Assembly: GCA_007449985.2 (NCBI GenBank)
Contig: VIIQ02000124.1
Coordinates: 186,501 to 250,500 of the forward strand
Source of the DNA: Desmodesmus armatus
Taxonomy: Eukaryota > Chlorophyta > Chlorophyceae > Sphaeropleales > Scenedesmaceae
Reading direction: 5' to 3'
Length of the DNA: 64,000 nucleotides
Numbering within the stretch: the first letter of the stretch is position 1; each line of letters opens with the position of its first letter. This document shows positions 34,605-44,775 of this stretch, in pieces. Under the pieces are notes generated by a model, which saw only the letters and a program-made list of their open reading frames with translations, made no database searches and was not told the origin of the DNA. The position numbers and the translations under genes are program-made.

Positions 34605-37600
34605 ATGAGCTCACCCAGTCTTCCTCGCTTGAGAACATCCCGCACAAGCGTAGCTGATGAACCAGCAGCTCCAACCCCGTGAGCAGACTCTCTACACACA
34701 GCAACACGGACCGCCAGTTAGTTGGTGCTGCAGTGCAGAGTTCAACTGTGTCGTGTAGGCCCTTGCCGTGCCTTGCAGGGACTTCTGGAGGGAGCAAGCT
34801 ACACATTGTATGTGCCTGATCTGACGTTGTTTGCAGTGTCTTGAAGAGCCCATGGGTGCTGGGCCTTTGCAGCGTGCTGTTTGATGTGGACAAGGGACAG
34901 ACACTGCGTGACATCTGGCCGCTGGATTGCCTGTCAGAGGAGGAGAAAGCAGCAGTGGCCTTCCATGCCTTTCCGGTGCGGACTAAGTGTCTGTGCTTAT
35001 CACTAAGCCACTGTGTGATGGTGCCATTGTGGTGGTGCTGTGCATGTGCTGGCTGGGGGTTGTCACCAAGCTGAGAGTGCATGCAGCAGCACAGCTGCAT
35101 AACAAATGTTATACAGTGACAGTCAACTTCACTGCAATCTACCCTATCCAACACCCCCTACCAATTTGAACCGCAGGACTCTCTGTCCATGGAGTTGTAC
35201 ACCCGCAATGCCATCAGGGACAGGTGTGTACACACGCATGCACGGCAGGAGACTCACTTGTGATGCAGTGCAGGAGTCGAGTGGCACCAGAGCAGCAGCC
35301 ACACTCCTGCACTTCACAGGCAGCTGTCAGCACGCTCAGCGCATGTACTGCTCTGTGTGGCTTCAGGGAGACTGCAGCTGGGGGCGTGACACTGTCTGTT
35401 CAGCTGGGCCGTGGGTAGCGCTGGCATGAACTAGTTGTACCAGCAGCTGCCATCATTCCTGCACATGCCCATGTTGAACAAGGTCGTACCTGCAAGGTGC
35501 AGTGTCTGGCACTGTCTCACCGTGCCTGCGCCGCATGTGCTGACGTTGTCCTGCACTCCTGCATGCAGCTCCTTCAGCTTCAGGATCAAGCGGGAACCCG
35601 AGTCCCTTACCAGCACAGGCATGCCAGAGTTCTTGTACGGGTGAGGGTGCAGCAGGCCTTCAATCACGTATGCAACCGGCATGTTGTAATAGTGTTGCAG
35701 GAAGTATCCTGGAGTCACATAGCCCCAGCTGCTGTCCATGATAAGTATTGTGGGGCACAGTTACAACCTTTTGCAGCACTCTCTTGCCCAAGGTCACAGC
35801 CAGGGCGACTGCTGCCTGGAGTTGCAGTTGTACCACTAGGACACATAATAGCAGGCGGAATGCTGCCTGAATCCGCACTTCAAATTGTGGTGTTGCCGCT
35901 CCCCTGCTGTCCTGCAGGTACGTCTTCTGCCGGCAGCGGCAGGACGAGACCCTGCGGCGCGGCGGCGAGCAGGTGTCTGTGCTGGTGCTGGCCACAACGC
36001 CCTTCAGCGGCATCCTGCAGCCGCTCAGCCAGGCAGCAGGGCATTCCTTCTTCAATGAGGGGCCTATTGCCCTCGCTATGGTGAGGATCCCAGCCACAGC
36101 TGTGGCTAGAGATGCAGATGCCAGCTAGGGTGGGGTGCAGGTGCCAGGCTACTTTTGGAAGTAACAGTCCAAGCTGCAAGGCCTGGTCCTGGCAGCCCGT
36201 CACCACAGGCTATTGTGCCACACGGTGCAGGGCATTTGTAGATCAATCTACTCGAAGTTATCCGTTGTGCGCGCCGTCACGAAGCACTGCTCAGCACAGC
36301 AGCAATACCATAGACCATACATATGCATGTATGTTTTCATGGAGTTCGTCTGATCTGCCCTTGTTGTTGCAGTGCTGTGCTATGATGTGCAATGCTGACC
36401 TCTGAAGTGCTGAAGCTGTGCTCCCGTACGGTGTCTGCAGGTCTACAACCAGGTGCTGGCTTGGCCCCCTCCCATGCCAGGCAGCAGCATGTGCCTGCCA
36501 CTGGGCTCAGGTGTCCTCAACGTGCGTGTGCCTTACTTCTCCCTGATGCCACCACCACAGCCTGCAGTTGATCCGGCGGTGCAGGTGGGTTTGAGGGATC
36601 GTTGTGCCTCAGGTTAATGTGATTGCGCCCCACAGTCAGCAGCTTGTGAGATGCCGGCCAACATACAGAGGTGCAGGTGACAGCGCAGCATGCGATTGAA
36701 AGCATACCGCACCTGCAACACACCGGCCAACTTGGTGCAAGGGCACACTTGCGACATGGTCTGTGCACCTACTGGGCATTGCTATCACCTTGTCACCTCT
36801 GCAGTCGTCACTGCACACAAAGACGGCTGGGAACCCGAGCCATTGTTGACTTTGCAAACATCACCACAAGCCTCTGGTGTGCCTCACCCTTTGCTTACAG
36901 GTGACACTGGCCAGGCGCTTCAGCAGATCGCTGTCACGCAGGCAGAGCGGCAGCCCCCGCGTGACAATGTCTTCGTCATCTTCGCTGTCTTCCGCGGCGG
37001 CTGAGGCGGCAGCAGCGGCAGCAGTGGCAGCGGCAGCACAGCCAGGCGGCCCCACCCACAGCAGCAGCAGCAGTGACCTGGCGGCGACCACGGTGGAAGC
37101 ACCACCAGCAGCTGCTGAGGCTTCTGCAGGAGCTGCTCCTCAGCAGCGGGTGCCAGGCGAGCAGCAGCTCAAGCAGGCAGGCGAGGGGGCTACACCAGCC
37201 AGCGCTGCAGCATCGCAGGCAGCTGGCGCCGAAACGGCAACAGCAGCAGCAGCTGGGGCGGCGGCGGGGCAACCAGCAACCAGCAGTGGCTCCGTGGCTA
37301 GTGCGGATGACGCAGGCTGGGCAATGGTGGCGGATGCTCCACAGCAGGAGGCACCAGCAGTAGCTGGCATGAGCAGCCGTGGCAGTTTCAGCAGCTTACT
37401 GGGGTTGTCGCGAGGGCCGATCCTACGCAACAGCAGCAGCAGCAGCAGGCTGTCTCGACCAGAAAGTGCAGCTGGTGCTGGCAGCAGCAACGGGAACACC
37501 AATGGGGCCACGGCAGCGGACAGCAGCAACAACGGCACAGCAACTGGCAGCAGCAGTTGGTTGGTGTCCACGTTTGGTCAGCAGTGGCGAGACGAGAAGC

Positions 37601-40600
37601 CTTTCCCTGAGGTACGCTGGTGGGTGCTTCTGCTGTGTTGCAAGATGTAGAGATGTGGGGCAGCTGCATCTGGTGATAAGAGCGTTGGTGCATGTCACCA
37701 TGGGCTTGAACTCAACTGGAGGTCCTCACTCTGCTGGTGTTGTCTGATCAGACAGTGATGCCTGTTGTGCTGTGTCCCCGCCAACGAGCTCCCTCAACAC
37801 CTCCCTGCTTGCATGCTTCATCACCCCCCTCCTTTCTGCTCCCTGCTGCCAGGCCGAGCTTCCTTCACATCTCACAGCTTACAAAATATTGCACCTCCCT
37901 CCGTTCTGCTTCCTGCTGCCAGGTCGAGCCCGCTCTCGTGCTGGCACCGCTGCTGCGTGACCTCTGGACCCTGTGGCAGCTGGTGGTCACTGCCCAGCCA
38001 CTGCTGGTCGTGGGCCTCAACCCCGGCGAGACCAGTGCAGCAGTTGCAGCCCTTGTCAGCCTCATTGCCCCGCTGCCGTATGCGGCAGACCACCGGCCCT
38101 ACTTCACGATACACGACCCTGACTTTGTGGCGCTGGCGTCAGGGCAGCTGCCGGTGCGGAAGCGGTACCACGAGGTGCTGCCACAGCAGCAGCAGGAGCC
38201 GCCGGCGCAGGTGCAGCAGCAGCCGGCAGTGCAGCCACCGCAGCAGCAGGACACTACCGCAGCCAACCAGGGGGCAGAGCAGGCCCAGGCGCAGGCACGG
38301 GACAAGGGGCTAGCTGCCGCACAGGAGCAGCAGCAGCAGCAGCAACAGGCGGACTCAGCAGCAAGCCAGGAGGGTGTGCAAGGCACGCCACCGCCATCGG
38401 AACAGCAACAGCAGCAGCAGCCGCGCCAGCAGCAGCACAAGAGGCAGCCCAAGCCCCTCAAGCTCCCAGCACTCATAGGCATCACTAACCTGTACTTCAT
38501 CAAGGCGCTGCCGCAGTGGCCAAACGTTGTAGCAGTCAGCAGAAAGGAGCTCGTCACCCCGCCACCCAGCCTCAGCAGCCGCAGCGACAGCCCTGCCAAG
38601 CCCACCTCCGCTGCCGGCAATGGCAGCGACGCTGCAGCAGCAGCAGCGGGAGGCTCCTCACCAGGAGCTACAGCAGGGGTAGGGTCCACAGGGGGGTCCA
38701 GCAGAGCTGCTGCTTCACCCCCTGCTGCACATGCGCGATCAGGGTCGGGGTCTGGGTCAGGGTTCTTCTCGTCCACGGCGGCAGCAGCCGTGCGGGCGCT
38801 GCAGCGCCGGCAGCAGGGGCCGCAGCATTTACTGTCACACTTTGCACCACACCTGTGGGCACACAGGTGAGCACTGGGGTGCTGCTGGTCCTCGGCCTGA
38901 TGGGTAGAAAGGAGAGGGGGCACCTGTCCAGCATTGGTGAGTTTAAACAGCTGCCAGGGCCCTGGCCAATGTGCCAACACAAGCTGCCCCAGAAATAGTG
39001 CCCTAAACAATCTGCGCAGGAAACCCATCTTGGTGCTGAGCCATAGTTTGTCACAAACTGTGGCTCATCACCAGGGGGGACTCCCGCGCAGATTGCTCAG
39101 GGCACTATTGCTGGGGTCACTGTTACAACACCAGCCGCGAGTAGGTTGTGATTGTGCTGCTCATGCTGCCGCTGTTGCTGGCTTGGCACCTGTGCACTGT
39201 TGTGAGCACTGCACAATATGCCCCACCGGCAGTGCATTCTCATGCAACACAACATCTCAACAATTGACCTCATCCCTGGGTGGCATTTCATCAGTGGTGC
39301 TGAGTGAATGCTTTTCGCTGCCCTGCTTGCATGCTCACGGTTCTGCCCTTGCTACAGGCATGTGCAGTGTGTCAAGCCTGACCATGCACTGCTCTCCAAG
39401 GCCCGCACAGCGATCGAGCCTGCGATCGGGTCTTTCGGGGCTGGCGTCGCCGCAAGCGCGGGTGTACACAGCGGTGGCAGCAGCAGCGGCGGCAGCAGCG
39501 GGGTGGGGCCAAGCAGTGCAGCAGGGACGGCGGCAGCGCGGCTGCGACGGCACTTTGCTGAGCTAACGGCAGGGCTGCTGGCTCCGTTTGAGGTTTACTT
39601 TACTCCTGGACCTAACGGCAAGGTGAGCGGGCGGTGGGGAACACCCTGCTTGCACTGTGGCCATATGTCCCATCAGTGTAGGCACAGATAATGCATCAAG
39701 CCAATGCATCGACCATCCAAAGTTGTGACATTCCCGAGTGTGTGACGCATGCACACTTTGATGTGTTGTACATGGCATGCCCTGCAGCTTCTGTCAGACA
39801 GTCATTGCGTAGGTGGTGCTGGAAGCGCCCAGCATACCCACCCCTTGGTTGCTGCCAGCACATGCGCATCTGCGCCCCATGTGATCTGCGCCCCCGCTCT
39901 ACCCCGGTAGTCCATGCTGCCAATGTCGGCAAGTGTGTCCACCTCTTGTCCTGTACGACTGCTGCTGCTACTGCACATGTGCTGCTGTTGTGATGTGTGC
40001 CTGGCAGGTGCCAGCCTGGCGCCCAGATGCCTTCCTAGCCAGCCTGGAGCCCGCTGCCCTGCACCCCGCCCTCAGCGCCCGACTGTGCGGCAACGCGTCC
40101 ACAGCAGCGGCAACCCTGTACGGTGCCTTCATCGAGTCACCCAACTTTGCCTTCTGGTTCAGGGAGCGCCGGGCGCCTGTGCTGCACCTTGTGGAGGACG
40201 AGGTGTGTGGTGATGCTGGAAGTGTGTTCATTGATTCCAGCTGGGGCTCACACCCTTGATGTTCTGCTACCTTGTGGGACAATGTTGAACAGTAGGATGT
40301 CTGTTGTGGCTTCAGGGTCCATGGGATTGCAAGCAGAAGTCACATCCGTGATTGTGATGCAGCGGATAGGGAGCTCCACCCTGGTTGTGCAGAACCGTGC
40401 AGCCTTTGCCTGTGCTGCCTGTGTTGTGCTGTCCTCATCTGTGCTGTTGCCGCTTGCATGAAGCAGGGGGTTACGACAAGTCGAAAGCCCTGTGGGCACC
40501 CTCATGAGCCTTTGGCTCGCTGGCTAGTGCCGAGGGTTGGGGTTCTGTCCTCCAATCACTGTAACTGTAACTGCATGCTGCTGCAGCCTGAGAGCGATGA

Positions 40601-41151
40601 GGACGAGGACTTCTCTGCTGTTGCCACTTGCATGCTGCGCAGTGCCCAATTACTGTGCCTTCATGCTGCTGCTGCTGCTGCCGCTGTTGCCGCTTGCGTG
40701 CTGCTGCAGCCTGAGAGTGATGAGGACGAGGGCTTCTCCAAGGTTGCCCTGGGGGCAGGTGACATCTCAGATGGCGGTGTGGAGAGTGACCCGGATGAAG
40801 TGGAGCTGGTGCAGCAGCTGCTGTCCACAGAGCAGGTGGGCAGGGTCCAAAGCTGCTGTCAGTGCAGCATAAACGTGTTGGGCCATGCTGTTTCCCTTTG
40901 CACCATCATCAGTGACTACCATATCACCCGTTACACGGTGCTGGTGACAACGTTTGGGGTCATTGCGCACACTCAGCACGCTGGTTGTGCAGCAGCAGGG
41001 TGGGACGCAGGCACGTGTGGCTGTCACAAGGTTGGATGGTTGGTGCATTTGCTGGATGCACTCCCTGTGTGTGCACACCTCGCATACGTCAAGTTCTGGC
41101 CAGCATTACCTCTCAACATTCAGTGTGTGGGCATTATGATGCTGATGCCAG

Positions 41152-41195
<44 letters not shown>

Positions 41196-41512
41196 CCCGC
41201 CCGCCCGCCCTGTAACTGTGGCGACGTGCGCTGCAGGCACTACTGGACTGGCAGCAGCTAGGCCGTCAGCAGAAGGCGGGCGCCATGCATCAGGAGCTTG
41301 GGCTGCAGCTGCAGGTGGTCCAGGCGTTCCTGCAGCTGCCGCCCGACATGCAGGTGGCGCTGTTCAGCAGCCCAGCACGGCAGGAGCAGCTGCAAGAGGC
41401 TGCCGCAGCGCTAGCAGCTGGCAGCAGCGACCAACAGGCTGCTGCTGCTGCCGTGCTGCAGAAGATGCAGGCACTGCTGTTGGTCAACTGCCCCAGCCCA
41501 GGGGCAGACTGA
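34605..41512 (+). CDS. DENND6 (FAM116)-type DENN-domain Rab exchange factor
   Basis: Twelve exons join in consistent phase: 34605-34678, 34837-34975, 35177-35223, 35569-35640, 35918-36080, 36441-36584, 36901-37611, 37923-38866, 39358-39622, 40008-40202, 40710-40835, 41237-41512 (1,051 residues). The start exon ends APTP and leads into WVLGLCSVLFDVDKGQTLRDIWP..LSEEE..VAFHAFPDS..SFSFRIK, the DENND6 upstream DENN signature. Core DENN follows: LLVVGLNPGETSAAVAALVS, PYFTIHDPDF, LIGITNLYFIKALPQWPN. The C-terminal half has FIESPNFAFWFRERR, an acidic PESDEDEGFSK segment and a VQAFLQLP-DMQVALF tail. Human DENND6 proteins are guanine-nucleotide exchange factors for Rab14 in endosomal recycling; a similar trafficking role is inferred. 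Exons 7 and 8 carry long Ser/Ala- and Gln-rich inserts not typical of the animal proteins. Confidence 0.88.
37832..37932 (+). repeat. Duplicated splice acceptor before DENND6 exon 8
   Basis: TTCTGCTCCCTGCTGCCAG followed by GCCGAGC (exon-like start 37853) is copied 70 bases later as TTCTGCTTCCTGCTGCCAG followed by GTCGAGC (the real start, 37923). The 70-bp spacing is not a multiple of three, so use of the first copy would shift the frame. Confidence 0.75.
38180..38455 (+). repeat. CAG/Gln-rich coding stretch
   Basis: Interrupted CAG runs in DENND6 exon 8 encode Gln tracts of up to seven residues, separated by Ala, Pro and Glu. They interrupt the DENN core between the ..DPDFVALASG and LIGITNLYF segments. 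Confidence 0.85.
38987..39116. repeat. Long imperfect inverted repeat (hairpin) in a DENND6 intron
   Basis: Left arm 38987-39051 and right arm 39053-39116 are complementary over about 65 bases with roughly ten mismatches and one bulge. The centre is a single base. Well-matched blocks include AATAGTGCCCT, CAATCTGCGC and GAGCCA-AGTTTGT. The hairpin lies wholly inside the intron 38867-39357. It could be a small-RNA precursor or a miniature inverted-repeat element; no target duplication is evident. Confidence 0.8.
40577..40745 (+). repeat. 123-bp tandem duplication across the DENND6 exon 11 acceptor
   Basis: CTGCTGCAG followed by CCTGAGAGYGATGAGGACGAGGRCTTCTC occurs twice, with exon-like starts at 40587 and 40710. 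The spacing of 123 bases is 41 codons, and the frame from the first start runs open into the second. An isoform using the upstream acceptor would carry 41 more residues and a repeated PESDEDE motif. Confidence 0.85.
41152..41210 (+). repeat. Poly(C) run of 43 followed by (GCCC)4
   Basis: An uninterrupted run of about 43 C (41152-41194) is followed by four GCCC units. It lies in the last DENND6 intron, ending about 26 bases before the acceptor at 41236. The exact length may be affected by assembly. Confidence 0.9.
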
Positions 41513-41806
41513 AGGCCATGCTTTTTGGAGTGTGCGATGTCTATCAGCAGTGACCTAACACGGCTCTCACTCCTGTTGCTTCCAACGTGTTCTTTTACGT
41601 CACCCCAACGATATGGAGAGAGGAAATCAACATGGTGTTGGGTCCTAGGTTTCATGGCAGTTGCTGCTGATCGACCTTGGCGAACGTCCGTGACCCATGT
41701 TTGAACTCTCTGTATCATCTACTGATCAGTGTGCTGGCTTTTTAGAGCGTGGCTACATTGTTGGTCTTTCCAAGAAGGCGATCCAGTTTGAATCCACAAC
41801 GCAGCA

Positions 41807-44065
41807 ATGACTGAACAGGAGCAGCTTATTGCTGACCAAGCAGATCTGGAAGCTTTTGCAAGGTCAGTTGCCGAAGGTCCAAGGGCTGCCAGGCTGGTCC
41901 AACTCACAGCAGTAGCAGCAGTTGAAACTCCGAGGGGGAGGATCACCTCTGCATGTCTGACATGATTCACCATCCAGGTTGCCCCCCAGTCAAAGACAAG
42001 TCACAGACCGCTTGAAAGGTGTCCTAGCGGAGACAGCAGTGACAGGAGTCATCAGGTTGGTTGGGCGCAGCAGTTGCGGCAGACCCGTACCAGCCTGCAC
42101 ATGCTGCAGCCTCCCTCAGTGCTGGTTCTCGTGACAGGTACATTTTCCCATCATGTAAGGGTACATGCAGTTGCAACTTGGTCACGAGAGAAGTCCTATC
42201 TGTTTGTCGCATCAGTGACAGCTTTGCTGCTGGTGATGTTCTGCAGGTATCCATGGCCCTTGTTGCAGCCAGTGCTGGTGCACATAATGCAGGAGCAGCT
42301 TGCCAAGTATGAAGCAGAGGAACATGTGGAGGTGAGTAGAGGGACGTCCTACAGCACACAAGCATGCAGGGGTTACAGCAGCCCAGCAGTTGGCTGTTAC
42401 GTCCTGGGATGTAGCTGTGCAGCCTAGCCTGGCCGGTGCTGATCCGATGCCCCTGGCAAGCCTGGCAAAGCCTGGATGACCAGCGCCTGCTCTTTTCAAT
42501 CGAACAGCCCATGTTTATTGCCCCATTACATAGGTCTCAGCACTGAACACTGCTGTTGCTGGCATTTGATCCAACCTCTTTGCAGATTGGTCCAGCCCGG
42601 CCCATCCTGGGTTCCAGTGACGACACCGTGGCTGCCCTGGCTGAGCGGTTTAGCAAGCTGCTGTCAGGGTTTGAGAGCCATCCCTGGACCCTGCAGCGGC
42701 TGTGTGAGGTGCTGCTGGAGCCGCAGAAGCAGTACAAGCGCCTCCACAAGCTGGTGAGGCAGCGCAGCGCACAGCACAGCGCGGCATGGCATGTCACGCA
42801 GCACAGCACGGCATGGTATGGCTCAGTGCAGCACACACAGCAGCAGTTGTCTGGGGCGCATGCGTTTGGGCCAGCTGCGGATGTGTGCTCAGCTGTTGCA
42901 CATACATACATGCAGCTTGACCATATCAAAATGAGTCTGCGGGAGTGCGCATCATGCTGCCTTCGTTGTAACGCTGTCAGGCGTGCTGTGCTGTGCTGTG
43001 CTGTGCTGTCTGTTGCGCAGGCCCTTGCCATAGAGAAGCTGCTGCTGGTCACGGGAGAGCTTGCTGTGTCAGAGCAGCCGGGCCCGCCCCCTGCGCTCAG
43101 CCAGCTGACACGCATAAATGAGGCGCCACCAGCACCGGCAGGAACAGCAGCCAGCAATGCAGCCAGCAGACGGGAAGGTACGGGGGTTTCTTTTGTTTTG
43201 CAAGGGGGAGGGTGGCGTGTGATGTCGTGAGTGGGGTGGAGACAGGGAGATTGTCCTGTCAGTCAGCTAGTGGGGTGAATCCGCAGTGTAGTGGGGTGAA
43301 TCCGCAGTGTCTGCAGAGGGCTGTTTGATGTGCTGTCTGTACTTTACAGGCAGGCCAGCACCTGAAGCAGCAGTTGTGCCTGGCACGTCATCTCAAGCAG
43401 CACTTCAGCTGACAGGCAGGCATTTGAAGTGCGACTTGCCACTGTCTGTAAATGGCAAGGGCTCCTCCCCTTCCCCAGACTACCTTCACACAGTGTGTCT
43501 CAACCCATCCCGCTGTGCTTGCTGTTGTGCAGCTGATGCAGACGGCACTGGTCTTGTAGCAGCGGCACTTGACATTCGGCAGCAGCCCCAGCCCCAGCAG
43601 CAGCAGCAGCCACAGCAGCAAATCAACCCAGCAGCCGATGCAGCAGCAGACCCAGCCTCAGCAGCAAGTGAAGCAGCAGGTGAAGCAGCGTCAGGAGCAG
43701 CAGGCGAGGCAGGTGGTGGTGATGACCCCATGCAGGTTGATGCTGCAGCAGCTGATGCTGCAGGAGACCCTGATCGAGCAGCAGCAACAGCTGCAGCGCC
43801 TACTACAGAACCAGCAGCAGCGGCAGCAGCAGGGGCAGCAGGTGAGGATGCTGCTGCTATGCAGACAGAGACTCCTGCTGCGGTAGCAGCACCAGCACCA
43901 GCAGCAGCAGAGGCAGCAGCAGGAGAGAGTGGTGCGTTGCCTGAAGCAGCAGGGGCAGCTGCTGCTGGTGGTGGTAGTGGTGGTGCTGATACTGAGATGG
44001 CGACTGAAGAGCCACCAGTGGTGACGGATCACAGCCAAACGAATGCTGTGGGAGGTGCTTCCTAG
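41807..44065 (+). CDS. PP4 regulatory subunit 2 (PPP4R2)-like protein
   Basis: Exons 41807-41862, 41978-42055, 42247-42331, 42586-42753, 43021-43177 and 43350 to the stop at 44065. Phases agree through the sixth exon start. The family signature is visible across junctions: RLKGVLAETAVTGVIR, then YPWPLLQPVLVHIMQEQL, then ..LLSGFESHPWTLQRLCEVLLEPQKQYKRLHKL and AIEKLLLVTGEL. This matches the conserved N-terminal domain of protein phosphatase 4 regulatory subunit 2, which with PP4c and R3 acts in DNA repair and splicing-related dephosphorylation. The C-terminal half is Ala/Gln/Glu-rich low complexity, as is usual for this family outside the core. The last exon may contain a further intron: a phase-compatible GC-AG intron could run from about 43410 to before GCTGATGCAGACGG near 43535, but the frame is also open without it. 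Confidence 0.8.
43269..43310 (+). repeat. 21-bp tandem repeat (two copies)
   Basis: The unit GTAGTGGGGTGAATCCGCAGT occurs twice in tandem in the intron before 43350 of the PPP4R2-like gene. Each copy ends in CCGCAG, which resembles a splice acceptor. Confidence 0.75.
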
Positions 44066-44775
44066 GCTGCTTTTTAGCAACAGCAGGACCTGGTGCGGGT
44101 TTTGGGGGTGTCTGTGACCCAGCTGCTGCTCGCTGCTGCTGCTGATGGGTGTTCAAGGCTATATGCTGCGTTCTAGAGGTGCTTATGTGCTGCTGGGTGT
44201 GGAATATTGTGTGGGAGGAATGAGTGGTCTCGAGTGGAGGTGGGGTCACCCGCCTCAGGGGGGGTGTTGGAGGCAGTGGCTTGAGGTGACCAGTAGGGGT
44301 GGTGAGGGAACGTCGGGATGGTTATACATGCAAAGGTCTTACGAAAGGCTATGCTGCATGAGCGCAGCGATGCCCATGCAATCATATCCAGTGGGGCACC
44401 GAGGGGACCAGAAAGAAGCTGCTGGGCCAGACAATCCGGCACTGCCGGAAATGTGCATTTTGAGCCACTGGAGTTCGTGACAATGCATCAATCCATCGTC
44501 ACTGAGGATCCCTTCCTCGTTCTCGCTCCGGCGGTTTTGGCGATCCAACCTCTAACCACCCCTCCCGCTCTGGCCCCTGTGCTTCGCTAGCGTTGGGCAG
44601 CTCGGCATCATACGTGCTTTGTTCGCAACCCCTTTCATTCAGACCTTTCACAGGCCACAAGCCTGGCGCGGCACCCCAAGCGGCACGTTGGTGCAGGTTG
44701 CCTGCAGGCCAACTCATCTACACTCCTAACAGTGAGACGTTGATTCTTGACCTGTTCGTATCTTTCTAAGTTGGA
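44066..44775. other. Intergenic, nothing recognised
   Basis: This lies between the PPP4R2-like stop and the first coding ATG of the DUF2156 gene. It should hold the 3' UTR of the former and the promoter and 5' UTR of the latter. I saw no TGTAA and no open frame with a recognisable domain. Confidence 0.5.

Noticed and set aside
38099..39028. Minus-strand 309-codon Cys-rich frame opposite DENND6 exon 8
   Set aside because: The Cys runs are the reverse of CAG/GCA repeats, a typical artefact.
41152..41210. Poly(C) tract considered as a telomere-like or assembly-gap marker
   Set aside because: It is not a known algal telomere repeat, the flanking sequence is continuous, and the next exon joins in phase.
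42537..43157. Minus-strand frame of 206 codons opposite the PPP4R2-like exons
   Set aside because: It crosses phase-consistent plus-strand exons and introns and has no recognisable domain.
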